Part shown: one piece after another, positions 17,899-26,900 of the stretch
Layout: each line of letters opens with the position of its first letter
How positions within the stretch are numbered: the stretch's first letter is position 1
Origin: Acidobacteriota bacterium
GTDB taxonomy: Bacteria; Acidobacteriota; Terriglobia; Bryobacterales; Bryobacteraceae
Assembly (NCBI GenBank): GCA_016185425.1
Contig: JACPNQ010000034.1
Span: 473,006-537,005 of the forward strand
Direction: 5' to 3'
DNA: 64,000 bases
Made by a program: the position numbers and the translations under genes
The notes under the pieces: model-generated
Database searches by the model: none
Seen by the model: only the letters and a program-made list of their open reading frames with translations
What the model was told of the DNA's origin: nothing

Positions 17899-18396
17899 CT
17901 ACTTCGCCGCGAATTCGACGAGTTCGGAAACGGTCTCCGACTTCATCGCGCCTGACGTTTTGGTCACTGATTTCACCGCTCCGCCGGGGACGGCTTCGCT
18001 GGTGCAGACGCGGGAGTTGGTCTTCGAGCCGTTCGTGGTCGTCTCCATTTCGATGCACTTGCAGGCAAGCGATTTGCCGGCGACGGCGATGGTCTCGTTG
18101 ACCGGCGTGACCGGCTTGACTTGTGCTGTGTTGCCAGGCGTTGCTGCGGCCTTCAACGGAATGTTCATCTTGGTTTTGTTGGTTTGGCCCATCGCCTTCG
18201 TTTCCACTTCAACAACGGCGTTGTTGGCATCAACACTGATCAACGTCTGCGTGATTTCGCTGACCATTTTGGTGGGGCCCATCATCATGGTGGACTTCAT
18301 CTTGGCGTAGCTGCCCGGTTTAAAGCTCGCCCAGGGGTGCTTGTCCGCCGCCGCAAGAGGCATCAGGAAAAGCAAAGTTGTAGCTAAGGTGCGCAT
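17899..18396 (-). CDS. exported protein of unknown function
   Basis: 165 residues from the ATG at 18396, chosen for the GGAGAGA site upstream and the immediate signal peptide (MRTLATTLLFLMPLAAA). The mature part is beta-rich and opens DKHPWASFKPGSYAKMKSTMMMG. It has a central segment VAGKSLACKCIEMETTTNGSKTNSRVCTSE with three cysteines. The pattern resembles small acidobacterial exported proteins that follow a chemical-test-like motif, but I cannot assign a function. It lies 50 bases downstream of the hybrid kinase gene on the same strand and converges with the GntR gene. Confidence 0.65.
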   Translation of the reverse strand: MRTLATTLLFLMPLAAADKHPWASFKPGSYAKMKSTMMMGPTKMVSEITQTLISVDANNAVVEVETKAMGQTNKTKMNIPLKAAATPGNTAQVKPVTPVNETIAVAGKSLACKCIEMETTTNGSKTNSRVCTSEAVPGGAVKSVTKTSGAMKSETVSELVEFAAK

Positions 18397-18446
18397 AGTG
18401 AGTGATCTCTCCGCTGGTACATTGCGCATTTCGCCCGCGAATATCG

Positions 18447-20714
18447 TCATTGGCCCGAAGAATTTCGGGAGGAGTGCGGCGCGAACCGGCAGAGCGCCAC
18501 GCACAGGTCATCTCGCGAGACGGGTTTCGGAAGATGATCGTCCATACCCGCATCCAGGCAAAGCGATCGATCCTCCGGCGACACTCCGGCGGTAAGCGCA
18601 ATGATCGGCGTGCGGCGGCGCGCGCCCTCCCAAGCCCGGATGCGCCGTGTCACCTCCAGGCCGTCCATGTCCGGCATTTGGACGTCCATCAGAATGAGGT
18701 CGAATTCCCGCGAATCCACGATGGAAAGTGCGGCGACGCCGCCCGAAGCAGACTCAACAGTACAACCGAGCTTTTCGAGCAAGAGGTTGGCAAGGCGCAA
18801 GTTGACGGCGTTATCCTCCACTACTAGTACGCGAAGGCCCGCGGGCGGTGCGGGGATTTCCGCGGAGGGCGGCGGCCCTTCCTGCATCGCTTCGGCCGGG
18901 ATACGGAACCAAAAAGTAGAACCGCTGCCGGTAGTGGAGCTGACGCCGATTTCCCCCGAAAGGGCTGTGACGATCTCCCTGCAAATGGCGAGCCCAAGAC
19001 CGGATCCGCCAAACTGGCGGGCGGCGGAATCGTCAACCTGGTAGAACCGGTCGAAGACCAGGCTGAGTTTGTCCGGCGGTATGCCAATTCCCGTATCGGT
19101 AACTGTGAACCGGTAATTGCCGGGGCTGTCGACCGAGAGGCGCAGCTCGATGCGGCCTGTACCCGTGAATTTGATGGCGTTGAACAGGAAGTTGAGCAGT
19201 ACCTGGCGAACGCGGACTTGATCGGAGACAAGATAGGCCGGTACGGCTTGATCGACGGCGGCCGAAAGCGCCACACCCGCTGGGACCACTGTGCGAAGCG
19301 ACCGGACCAAATCCTCCAGCAGCAACCTCGGGTCAAACGGCCCCGGGTGGAGGCGGATCTGACGAGCCTCAATGCGCGATAGCTCGAGAACGTCGTTAAG
19401 AATCGCAAGAAGCGAATGCGCGGAGTTGCGGACCGTCTCGGCGAACTCGCGCTGCGGCGGCGACAGCGGTGTGTCCAACAGTAGACCGGACATCCCAAGA
19501 ATTGCATTCATGGGAGTACGGAGTTCGTGACTCATGTTGGCGACAAACCGCTGTTTCGCTTCGGCCGCCGCGGAGAGCTGCTTATTCTGCTCGCTAAGCT
19601 GGGCATGGGAAGTCGAAAGTTCGCGTTCCACCTTCCGGCGTTGCAGCATATTGGCAACCAGTCCGCCGATGATCACGAATTGCAGCACAACGAACGCGGC
19701 GGCAAGCAGAATCCACGCTTGGTAACGTTCCATCGGACTGTCCTGCGCGAAGAGAAGTTGCGTTCCTGCGGGGAGCGGGTAACTGGATACGCCGAACCGG
19801 TCCATCTGGCGCGCGTCGAATTGAATCAGGCTATCGTTGTCCTCGATTAACGGCACGTCGGCTGGCTTCGCGCCATTCAACACACGCAATGCCTGCGATG
19901 CAATGTAGCGGCCGTGTGTCATCCCGGTGCTGGCGGTACCCGCAATAAAACCCGGGCCGACTTGGCCCGCGAGTGCGTACACGGGGACTGGAGAGGCGGT
20001 GACGAGCCGCCGGTACGTAACTCCGTGGGGAACATAATTGCCTTCACGATCGCGAATCAGGCTTGTGAGAAAAACAAGATCGCCGGTTTGCAGGGTCTGC
20101 ACGCCGCGAAAAATCCCGTCGATCGTCATCGTCTGCGAGTTGAGTGGCCGCAGCGTCCATGGAGAGGTTGCCGCGCGACGCGTTAGCGATTCGACGAAAT
20201 ACCGGCTGAGCGGCGTTCCATCGCCGATGAGGACGATATTCCGGGTACCTGGATGGATGCGCAAGGCGAGGTCGAGCATCTCGTATTCATTGAATACTTC
20301 GATGACTCCTGTAAAGCGCTCGCGCGGCAGTGCGGCGATGAACGCGCGGTCGCTGACGCCGCCGAAGACCACGGGGGTATTGGGAAAAAGAGTAGCGTCG
20401 GCCGCCAGCATTCGTGTCGCGTCATCGTCGGTGGTGATGACCATGTCGAACTTAAGGCCAGCGTATCGTTTCTTGTAGCGAACGCGAAAGTCTTCAGCCG
20501 CTTCGCGATTGCGTACGGAATCGAGGTAATCGACCCAGGTATGAACTTCGATAGGCGCGTCCTGGAAACGGGCGTGGATTCCCCGGTTCTGATAGTCAGC
20601 CCATTCGGTGCCGGAGCGGTACGAGTGCAGGATGAAGACGTTCTTGGCCGAGGGCGAGGCAAAGAGCGAAACCGCTACTTCGAGCAGTCCCAGCAGAACC
20701 AGGATTCGGATCAT
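18447..20714 (-). CDS. hybrid sensor histidine kinase with periplasmic-binding-like sensor and receiver domain
   Basis: 755 residues from the ATG at 20714, where the signal/first helix begins. An extracytoplasmic ABC-type substrate-binding-like domain spans about 24-300 (KNVFILHSYRSGTEWADYQN). A transmembrane helix lies at about 334-356, then a short coiled coil. The HisKA domain has phospho-acceptor His396 in MSHELRTPMNAILG. The HATPase has its N box in LLNFLFNAIKFT, G1 in DTGIGIP and G2 in GGSGLGLAI. A receiver at 627-745 has Asp677 in LMDVQMPDMDG and Lys730. All catalytic residues are intact. No partner regulator is adjacent; the output may pass through a phosphotransfer protein elsewhere. 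Divergent from the broken serine hydrolase gene. Confidence 0.92.
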   Translation of the reverse strand: MIRILVLLGLLEVAVSLFASPSAKNVFILHSYRSGTEWADYQNRGIHARFQDAPIEVHTWVDYLDSVRNREAAEDFRVRYKKRYAGLKFDMVITTDDDATRMLAADATLFPNTPVVFGGVSDRAFIAALPRERFTGVIEVFNEYEMLDLALRIHPGTRNIVLIGDGTPLSRYFVESLTRRAATSPWTLRPLNSQTMTIDGIFRGVQTLQTGDLVFLTSLIRDREGNYVPHGVTYRRLVTASPVPVYALAGQVGPGFIAGTASTGMTHGRYIASQALRVLNGAKPADVPLIEDNDSLIQFDARQMDRFGVSSYPLPAGTQLLFAQDSPMERYQAWILLAAAFVVLQFVIIGGLVANMLQRRKVERELSTSHAQLSEQNKQLSAAAEAKQRFVANMSHELRTPMNAILGMSGLLLDTPLSPPQREFAETVRNSAHSLLAILNDVLELSRIEARQIRLHPGPFDPRLLLEDLVRSLRTVVPAGVALSAAVDQAVPAYLVSDQVRVRQVLLNFLFNAIKFTGTGRIELRLSVDSPGNYRFTVTDTGIGIPPDKLSLVFDRFYQVDDSAARQFGGSGLGLAICREIVTALSGEIGVSSTTGSGSTFWFRIPAEAMQEGPPPSAEIPAPPAGLRVLVVEDNAVNLRLANLLLEKLGCTVESASGGVAALSIVDSREFDLILMDVQMPDMDGLEVTRRIRAWEGARRRTPIIALTAGVSPEDRSLCLDAGMDDHLPKPVSRDDLCVALCRFAPHSSRNSSGQ

Positions 20715-20796
20715 ACAGCTTCGGGCAGCAGTTGGTACTTGTCTTGTCCCGTATTCTTCAGGGTAACTAATATTCGTTTCGTTCGTACAAGTTCCT

Positions 20797-21890
20797 ATGG
20801 ATAGACGCACTCTCCTATCTGGGTTGACGATACTTCCACTGACTGCGGGGAAGGGTATTGACGCCTCGTTCCGCCGCCAGATGTCTGACGCGATGGCCGT
20901 TGCTCCTGTACTCGCCGCGGTAATTGGGCGGATCGAGAAGGGCGCGCTGGCGTGGGTGGAGGCGATTGGCGATTGCACGGGCGATACCGTATTTCAAGCG
21001 GCGAGTCTGACAAAGCAAGTTACCGCGTACGTCGCGTTTGCATTGCGAGATCAGGGCAAGTTGGATTTCGCGGCGCCGCTGGTCCGGTATGTGGATGATA
21101 TTACAGATGAGCGTTCCAGGCGAGTAACTCTTCGTCACGTGCTGAGCCACAGCAGTGGATTTCCAAACTGGCGGAACGAGGTAGGGCAGGGACTGGTTTC
21201 GGCGTTTGAGCCAGGAGAAAAGTGGCAGTACTCAGGCGAAGGCTACGTGTATCTGCAGCGGATAATTGAGCACATAACTGGCAAGAGTTTCTGGTCTACG
21301 GCGGAGGAGATCGTCTTTCGGCCTCTGAAAATGCAGTCCACGGCGATGTGCTGGGTACCGGAATTGGCGGCCCGGTTCGCCGAACCGCATCGCAGGCGGG
21401 GAGAGCCGGTGGCCAAATGGATGCGCAGGGAAAAGACCTGCAGAACTTCGCGAAGAAGCTGGGGAAAAATGTCCGGGAGTTGCGGTATGAGGACTCGATC
21501 GCACAGGCCAGGGAGTCAGGTGGACGGCCGCTGCCGAACTGGATGCAGCCGAACGCCGCGGCTAGCATGGTGACGACAGCGAACGACTATGCGCGGTTCG
21601 TTGCGGCGGCGATGAAGAACGCCGAATTGCGCAAGCCGCACGTCACTATGCGAACCGGCAAGGATTGGATGCTTGGTTGGGGACTGGGTTGGGGAATCGA
21701 ACGGACGGGAGGCCGGGAATATCTATGGCAATGGGGCGATAACAGCGGTTACAAGAACGTGGTGTTTGGCGAGCCGGCAAGTGGCTCTGGGGTGTTCGTT
21801 TTCACGAACGGGGATGCTGGGCAGGCGATTTACGACCGCGTGGTGCGGCATGTTACGAGGCATGACCATCCCGCGCTGCTTTGGATATAA
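20797..21890 (+). pseudogene. beta-lactamase-fold serine hydrolase, frameshifted
   Basis: Class C beta-lactamase/penicillin-binding-protein-like hydrolase in two frames. The first part (20797 to about 21420) has MDRRTLLSGLTILPLTAG, the catalytic SxxK as AASLTKQV, the YxN-equivalent region YSGEGYVYLQR and FRPLKMQST. The second part (about 21400 to 21890, frame shifted by one base) continues with NWMQPNAAASMVTTANDYARF and ends with LWQWGDNSGYKNVVF, where the third family motif belongs. The protein is thus continuous apart from a break near 21400-21430 that a one-base deletion would explain. It is either a recent pseudogene or a sequencing error. Intact homologues are periplasmic esterases or peptidases. 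Confidence 0.8.
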
Positions 21891-21912
21891 CCCCGCCGGA
21901 TTCGTCTAAGTA

Positions 21913-21989
21913 TGGTGCGCCCGGAAAGATTCGAACTTCCGACCTTCTGGTTCGTAGCCAGACGCTCTATCCAACTGAGCTACGGGCGC
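21913..21989 (-). tRNA. tRNA-Arg (anticodon ACG)
   Basis: A 77-base cloverleaf on the minus strand. The acceptor stem is GCGCCCG/CGGGCGC with an encoded CCA end, the D arm is in GCTCAGTTGGATAGAGC, the anticodon stem-loop is TCTGG-CTACGAA-CCAGA, and the T arm carries GTTCGAATC. The loop places ACG at positions 34-36, so it reads CGN arginine codons. Confidence 0.95.
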
Positions 21990-22058
21990 ATTCGACGGCG
22001 TGACATTCACCAGAATACCACGATTGGCGCGGGATTGGGGTGGTTTCGGGGTAATTTT

Positions 22059-23156
22059 TCAATCGCGGATACGCCCGTCCGTGTGCAGCGTCAACCTGCG
22101 CCCACCCCATTTCACTGTGTTGCCGAACAGCCCCGCAAACCAGATCGCCACCGCGGCCAAATCGCGCAGCGGCATCAGCGACAGCCGGAATACTACGTTG
22201 CGATCCTCCAGAATCAGCAACCCCGCGAGCACCGCGACATTGAACCGCAGCGCGAACAGCGCCAACCCCAGCATCGGATTCCCGGTCAGGAACGCCACAA
22301 ACGCCCATAGCGTGCCGAACGTCACAGGCAAACCCAAATACCCCAATACGCCGCCGCGCGAAACGCGGATCGTTCGTGCCCAACGCAATTGGTGCTCCCA
22401 CGCCTCGCGCCAGGTCTTGGCGCCAAGGCTGGTCTCCACCACGCACGAGGAAAGAATCGTCCTCTTGCCGGAGAGCGTGATCAGCCGGCCGAGTTGGTAA
22501 TCGTCTGCCAGGTAATCGGCGATTGCCGCAAAACCACCGACTGCGCGTAGATCAGCCCGCCGGAAGAAGAGCGTCGATCCCATTGCAAATTCGTTCACGC
22601 CGACAAACGGCGCCACCAGCGTCGAGGGTGCGAAATCGGTCGCGACGCCAAGCGCCTCCACCTGCCCGGGAAAATGCTCCGCGCGCGCTCGATAAAGCGC
22701 GGTTACTAACCCTGTATCAGGCTGTTCCAACTCGGCCGCCAGCGTCCTCAGGTATCCCTGCGGCACGCGAATATCGCCGTCATTCACCAGCAGCACGTCG
22801 TAGAGCGCTTCCTTTTCCAGATCGATCAGCGCCCCCACCTTGGGATTCGGCGTCTCAGTCGACCGGACGATCAATCGTATGCGCCGTTCCGGAAACTCGG
22901 CTATCGCGCGTTCAATGATCGGCACGGCCGGATCATCCCGATCCGCAACCGCGAATAGCAGCTCAAAGTGCGGATAGTCCTGCTGAGCGTGGGAGCACAC
23001 GACGCTGTAAAAGAGGGGATCGGCGCCGCGTACCGGTTTCAGAATCGAGATCGGCGGCATCGCGTCCGGCGCCGGCCGCACCTGGAACATTCGACGCAGG
23101 CATGCGATCAGCGCGACGAGTTGATACCCGATCGGAATAAGAAACAGCCAGTCCAT
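22059..23156 (-). CDS. hpnI: hopanoid biosynthesis-associated glycosyltransferase HpnI
   Basis: 365-residue GT2/GT21-like (ceramide glucosyltransferase-type) membrane enzyme. In hopanoid producers HpnI adds N-acetylglucosamine to bacteriohopanetetrol on the way to cyclitol-ether side chains. An N-terminal helix (WLFLIPIGYQLVALIACL) precedes the catalytic domain with ISILKPVRGADP, the DxD-type NDGD at 125-128, ADDYQ at 217-221 and the QxxRW motif QLRWA at 256-260. Two or three C-terminal membrane helices follow. The start lies two bases after the stop of the upstream small transporter gene. With hpnJ three genes upstream this is a hopanoid tailoring operon. Confidence 0.88.
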   Translation of the reverse strand: MDWLFLIPIGYQLVALIACLRRMFQVRPAPDAMPPISILKPVRGADPLFYSVVCSHAQQDYPHFELLFAVADRDDPAVPIIERAIAEFPERRIRLIVRSTETPNPKVGALIDLEKEALYDVLLVNDGDIRVPQGYLRTLAAELEQPDTGLVTALYRARAEHFPGQVEALGVATDFAPSTLVAPFVGVNEFAMGSTLFFRRADLRAVGGFAAIADYLADDYQLGRLITLSGKRTILSSCVVETSLGAKTWREAWEHQLRWARTIRVSRGGVLGYLGLPVTFGTLWAFVAFLTGNPMLGLALFALRFNVAVLAGLLILEDRNVVFRLSLMPLRDLAAVAIWFAGLFGNTVKWGGRRLTLHTDGRIRD

Positions 23157-23158
23157 GT

Positions 23159-23521
23159 TCAGACGGCCAATAATGCCACACCCACCGCCACCAGCGCGGT
23201 GCCGCCCCAGCGCGCCGCGGTGACACGCTCCCGCAGCACCAGGCGTGCGAGTACCGTTTCCGCCACCAGGCTTAGTGCCGTCGCCGGAACCGCGAAGCTC
23301 AAGTCGGCCACCGCGAGCAGGGCGAGAAAGGCGTAGAACGAAATGGCCAAAAACACGACGGACCCGATGAGCGGGGCCTTGGTCAACAACAGTTTCAACA
23401 ACCGGCCGATTCCGCCAGCGCCAAAGTCCTTCACCTCACCGTGCCGCTTCATCTCCCAGCTCTGCAGCAGGTCGCTAGACACCGTGGAGATAACAATAAC
23501 GGCGACGAACAGCCAGGCCAT
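23159..23521 (-). CDS. EamA/SMR-like four-helix transporter, second of a pair
   Basis: 120 residues with four hydrophobic segments (WLFVAVIVISTVSSDLLQS; SVVFLAISFYAFLALLAV; FAVPATALSLVAETVLARLV; ARWGGTALVAVGVALLAV), the size and pattern of a half-length drug/metabolite-superfamily (SMR/EamA) transporter. Its ATG begins directly after the TAG of the other half, and its own stop is two bases from the hpnI start. Paired short halves usually form a heterodimer. The position between hpnJ and hpnI suggests transport or flipping of a hopanoid-related intermediate, which is inference. Confidence 0.82.
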   Translation of the reverse strand: MAWLFVAVIVISTVSSDLLQSWEMKRHGEVKDFGAGGIGRLLKLLLTKAPLIGSVVFLAISFYAFLALLAVADLSFAVPATALSLVAETVLARLVLRERVTAARWGGTALVAVGVALLAV

Positions 23522-23923
23522 CTATGTGGCCTCCGATTTTGGCGCCGTCAGGCCTACGAGTATCGTTCCGCCCACAATACACAATGTACCCGCCCATCGC
23601 ATCGGCGTGATTTTCTCATCGAGAAACGCGGCGCCCATCGCTGCGTTCAGCACGAATCCAATGGAAGTCACCGGGATGACGTAGCTCAGGTCCGCCCAGC
23701 TCAACAGCGCCATCCGCGAAAGCATCCACACCGAAAGCAACAGAATTCCGCAGAACACCCACGGATCGAACACAACGCGCACAAAACTCCACGCCGATCC
23801 ATCCATGGCCGCGCCGTGCTTAATCCCCCAACTCAGCGCAAAATTTCCGACTACATTGGTGGTGACGACAATCGCGGCGAACAGCCGCGTCTTCCAGACC
23901 AGATGGCCGCTATTGATTGACAC
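23522..23923 (-). CDS. EamA/SMR-like four-helix transporter, first of a pair
   Basis: 133 residues, GTG start, with four membrane helices (TRLFAAIVVTTNVVGNFALSWG; FCGILLLSVWMLSRMALL; SYVIPVTSIGFVLNAAMGAAF; WAGTLCIVGGTILVGL). The ADLSYVIPVTSI segment is the SMR/EamA signature loop. It overlaps the end of hpnJ by 14 bases and abuts the next small transporter gene, so the four genes are one transcription unit. A heterodimer with its neighbour is likely. The substrate is not readable from sequence. Confidence 0.82.
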   Translation of the reverse strand: MSINSGHLVWKTRLFAAIVVTTNVVGNFALSWGIKHGAAMDGSAWSFVRVVFDPWVFCGILLLSVWMLSRMALLSWADLSYVIPVTSIGFVLNAAMGAAFLDEKITPMRWAGTLCIVGGTILVGLTAPKSEAT

Positions 23924-25364
23924 TGGCGAGCGCGGCCTGTTTCTGATCCTTCACAAACTGCTTCCGCTTGCTGCGCAGGGCGAGGTACTCACGGGCTTCC
24001 TTGTACAGCCGCTTGCGGTCATTGGCGTCAAACATCGCATTGCGCACAATGCGCCATGCGGCCTTCGGCCGGAAGTAGTACTCGGAGTAGAATCGTTCGA
24101 CGGAATCCACAAGTTCGGCGCGGTCCAGGCCGGGGTAGATGATGTTCGGCAACTGATGACCCATGTCATCGGTCATCGAATCGAGCGTGATCAGTCCGTT
24201 TTTTACCACGTGATCGTAGAATTCGGTGCCGGGATACGGATGCGCCAACGATACCTGGATGGTCTCGCAGTCCAACTCCTTCGCGAATGCAATGGTTGTC
24301 TCGATCGAATCCCGCGTCTCTCCCGGCAAACCGACGATAAAGTCCGCGTGAATTTTCAAGCCAAGCTTGTGCGCGTTCGTAGTAAAGCGCCGGGCCATGT
24401 CAACGTTGGCGCCCTTCTTAATGTTCTTCAGAATCTGCTGGTCGCCCGACTCGTAACCGACAATCATCAGCCGCGCGCCCGCGTCTTTCATCGCAGCCAG
24501 GGTGTCGTAGTCCGTGGTGACCCGCGACGTGCAACTCCACGTCATGCCGACCTTCGCCAGCTCTTTGCAGAGCTCGATGGTGCGGTCTTTTTTGTAGTTG
24601 AACGTGTCGTCGTCGAAGAATACTTCATGGATGCCCGGGAAGTTCTCCTTGATCCACTTTACTTCGCTAACGACATCGGTCACCGAGCGCAGCCGCCAAC
24701 GATGGCCGGAGTGCGTCTGCGGCCAGAGACAGAATGTACATTGCGCCGGACAGCCGCGGGACGTGTAAATCGACACGAAAGGATTCTTCAGGAACGGTAC
24801 GTTGTACCGGGTGAAGTCCAGGTCGCGTTTGTAAACCTTGGATGCCCAGGGAAGCGCGTCCAGGTTTTCGATCACCGGACCGTCGGGGTTGTGCCAGAAT
24901 CCATCGCCTTTGCGAAAGCTCACGCCGGGCAGTTCGGAGAGCGGCTTGCCGTTGGCGTAGTCGACGATTTGGTGGTCGAATTCCTTGCGGACCACAAAAT
25001 CAATTGCCGTCGAAGTGCGCAGACACTTTTCCGGCTCCACAGTAACCGGCGGCCCGACGAAGCAGACCTGCAGCTTCGGGTTGACGTCCTTCATCATTGA
25101 CGCCATCTGGACGTCGACATGAAAACCGGGCGTGGAGGTGAACAGCACAAGCAGTTCAAAATCTTTCGCCGTGGCCACCGTCTGCTCGATCGAAACCTTA
25201 TGCGGTGGCGCGTCGAGGAGCTTGGAGTCCGGCAGCATGCCCGCGGGGTAGGCCAGCCAGACCGGATACCAGTAGGATTCGATCTCGCGAGATGCCGGCC
25301 AGCGCGAACTGGCGCCACCATCAAACCCCTCGAATGACGGCGGATTCAGGAAAAGCGTGCGCAT
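23910..25364 (-). CDS. hpnJ: hopanoid biosynthesis-associated radical SAM protein HpnJ
   Basis: 484-residue B12-binding-type radical SAM enzyme. HpnJ contracts the sugar ring of an N-linked glycosyl-type hopanoid to the cyclitol ether. The N-terminal cobalamin-like Rossmann region spans about 1-160. The SAM domain has CxxxCxxC as C205-PAQ-C209-TF-C212, followed by LWPQTHSGHRWRLR, the FFDDDTFN strand and VGLPGETRDSIE. Length and motifs match the HpnJ family closely. It begins a leftward operon with two small transporters and hpnI. The deacetylase hpnK is not in this window. Confidence 0.9.
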   Translation of the reverse strand: MRTLFLNPPSFEGFDGGASSRWPASREIESYWYPVWLAYPAGMLPDSKLLDAPPHKVSIEQTVATAKDFELLVLFTSTPGFHVDVQMASMMKDVNPKLQVCFVGPPVTVEPEKCLRTSTAIDFVVRKEFDHQIVDYANGKPLSELPGVSFRKGDGFWHNPDGPVIENLDALPWASKVYKRDLDFTRYNVPFLKNPFVSIYTSRGCPAQCTFCLWPQTHSGHRWRLRSVTDVVSEVKWIKENFPGIHEVFFDDDTFNYKKDRTIELCKELAKVGMTWSCTSRVTTDYDTLAAMKDAGARLMIVGYESGDQQILKNIKKGANVDMARRFTTNAHKLGLKIHADFIVGLPGETRDSIETTIAFAKELDCETIQVSLAHPYPGTEFYDHVVKNGLITLDSMTDDMGHQLPNIIYPGLDRAELVDSVERFYSEYYFRPKAAWRIVRNAMFDANDRKRLYKEAREYLALRSKRKQFVKDQKQAALASVNQ

Positions 25365-25475
25365 AGTTACCTATCTTTGAGGGTACGGCATTACGCCTTT
25401 GGCCTTCAACCTCAATCCGGTCTAATGGTTCCAGCCGATTGCCCAATAGCGCAAAATGGGGTGTAATCTGCGAGT

Positions 25476-25787
25476 ATGATCCCTGCCTTGGCCGGCATAT
25501 TCGGCGCGGGCGCCGCTTGTTCGGTCGCATTTGCCCGGGCTGCGGATCGCAAATGGGCATGGATCGCCGCTTTTTTGAATCTGCTGCTGGCCTTCCATGA
25601 ACTTTCGTTCGCATTACAGCCCACGGCGGAGTGGATCCGTATTGACTTGCTGCTTACGCTCCCGCTCTTTACCGCTGGCAACCTATTGCTGGCGTGGCTT
25701 TCCTTCCGTGGTTATGCGGGCTGGTGGGTCGCCGGGCTGACGCTAAGCGCTCTCGCCGCCCCCGTGTGGTTCTTTGCCTTCCGTTAA
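25476..25787 (+). CDS. small integral membrane protein of unknown function
   Basis: 103 residues that are almost entirely membrane helices (ALAGIFGAGAACSVAFARAA; AWIAAFLNLLLAFHELSFAL; IDLLLTLPLFTAGNLLLAWL; WWVAGLTLSALAAPVWFFAF), four segments in all. No ribosome-binding site is obvious. It is divergent from hpnJ and converges on the cupin gene with a 4-base overlap. The smooth membrane topology argues for a real gene, but no family is recognised. Confidence 0.55.
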   Translation: MIPALAGIFGAGAACSVAFARAADRKWAWIAAFLNLLLAFHELSFALQPTAEWIRIDLLLTLPLFTAGNLLLAWLSFRGYAGWWVAGLTLSALAAPVWFFAFR

Positions 25788-26155
25788 ACAGAAGGCTCCA
25801 CGAACGCTGTCTTTTCCTTGTCCTCCACGTCACCCGTGTTGCGAGTACCGCCAGGTTCAATGATCAGCGCTTCACATTCCTGGTCGGCGATCGTGACGTG
25901 CTCCACGCCGCGCGGAATGATGAACAACTCTCCGGCGCGCAGCCTCACGTCCCGCTCCCGGAAACGGATCACCATCTCGCCCTTGTGCACCAGGAACATC
26001 TCGTCCGTATCTTCATGCTTGTGCCAGACGAACTCACCCTGGAATTTGACGATCTTGACGACGTAATCGTTCATCTCCCCGGCAATGCGCGGACGCCAAT
26101 GTTCATCGAACGTGGCGAACGCTTCGCGGAGATTCACTACCCTGTTCTTCATCAT
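25784..26155 (-). CDS. cupin domain-containing protein
   Basis: About 123 residues from the ATG pair at 26155/26152. A longer frame to 26206 overlaps the upstream gene and adds residues foreign to the family. It is a single small beta-barrel cupin: metal-site motif 1 is GEFVWHKHEDTDEMFLVHKGE and motif 2 is PRGVEHVTI, with the family ending EPGGTRNTGDVEDK. It is typical of cytoplasmic cupins often called mannose-6-phosphate-isomerase-like. The enzymatic role is unproven. It lies 19 bases downstream of an exported protein gene on the same strand. Confidence 0.85.
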   Translation of the reverse strand: MMKNRVVNLREAFATFDEHWRPRIAGEMNDYVVKIVKFQGEFVWHKHEDTDEMFLVHKGEMVIRFRERDVRLRAGELFIIPRGVEHVTIADQECEALIIEPGGTRNTGDVEDKEKTAFVEPSV

Positions 26156-26174
26156 CTCTGTCCGCACTAGGGCA

Positions 26175-26900
26175 TCAGGGCGTGGCGACGGCTTCCGGAG
26201 CGACATTGGAATATCGGATATCCAACTCGGCCTTCCCCGCGATTCGAGTCTCCACTACGCTCTCCACGCGGGCCGGCAGAGCCGCGCCATTGTACATCGC
26301 GTACGTTCGTGTGAAGTTTACCTTTTTCAAAAAGATCGATGGGCTCTTCACCAGGCTTCCGGTCTCTCGCACAGGCAGCGCTGTCTCATCGTCAATCCAC
26401 AACTCGCCTTTGAACAGGCCCAACTGTTTCTTCCTCGGATTCAACTCGAACACATGCACCTGCCGCCCGTTGAAAGACTCCATGCGTTTGTACTTGAACT
26501 TGTAATTCTTCGGATTGATTCCGGCGTCCAGCGTCTTGTCCGCCATCTCCACTTCGCCCGACATGTACTTGATGATGACGTAGTTCTTCACCGTGCTGTC
26601 GCCCGAAAACGATTTCACGACAAAGCTGATTTTGCCGAGTGACGAGACGATCCTCTTCGCCAGCATCGATCCTTCCTTCTTCAATTTCGGTAATCGAGCG
26701 GAGAAGTCCATATCCATCTCCACGCCGCGCGTCTTCGGTGTTTGTTCGCTCACGGCCGCAAAATAGCGCGCCAGAACCTGCTGGCTGACCTGGGGGGGCC
26801 GATCCGCGGAGACCGCGTCCGGAAACGCCGGGACGGCGATCAACAGAAGGCAGAGAAACAAAGATCGGCTCAACGAATACCTCGACCCATAAACGCGCAT
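26175..26900 (-). CDS. exported protein resembling outer-membrane lipoprotein-sorting (LolA-like) proteins
   Basis: 241 residues from the ATG at 26900, which begins a signal peptide (RSLFLCLLLIAVPAFPDAVSA). A longer frame overlaps the LacI gene. The mature domain is beta-rich with FNGRQVHVFELNPRKKQLGLFKGELWIDDETALPVRETGSLVKSPSIFLKKVNF. This resembles the half-barrel of LolA/LolB-type proteins, where a strand reports on a substrate cavity. The assignment is structural guesswork. It may be co-transcribed with the cupin gene downstream. An 83-bp gap separates it from the LacI gene upstream. Confidence 0.65.
   Translation of the reverse strand: MRVYGSRYSLSRSLFLCLLLIAVPAFPDAVSADRPPQVSQQVLARYFAAVSEQTPKTRGVEMDMDFSARLPKLKKEGSMLAKRIVSSLGKISFVVKSFSGDSTVKNYVIIKYMSGEVEMADKTLDAGINPKNYKFKYKRMESFNGRQVHVFELNPRKKQLGLFKGELWIDDETALPVRETGSLVKSPSIFLKKVNFTRTYAMYNGAALPARVESVVETRIAGKAELDIRYSNVAPEAVATP

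Noticed and set aside
21912..22310. A coding frame through the tRNA-Arg gene
   Set aside because: The tRNA folds perfectly and the frame has no homology-like features.
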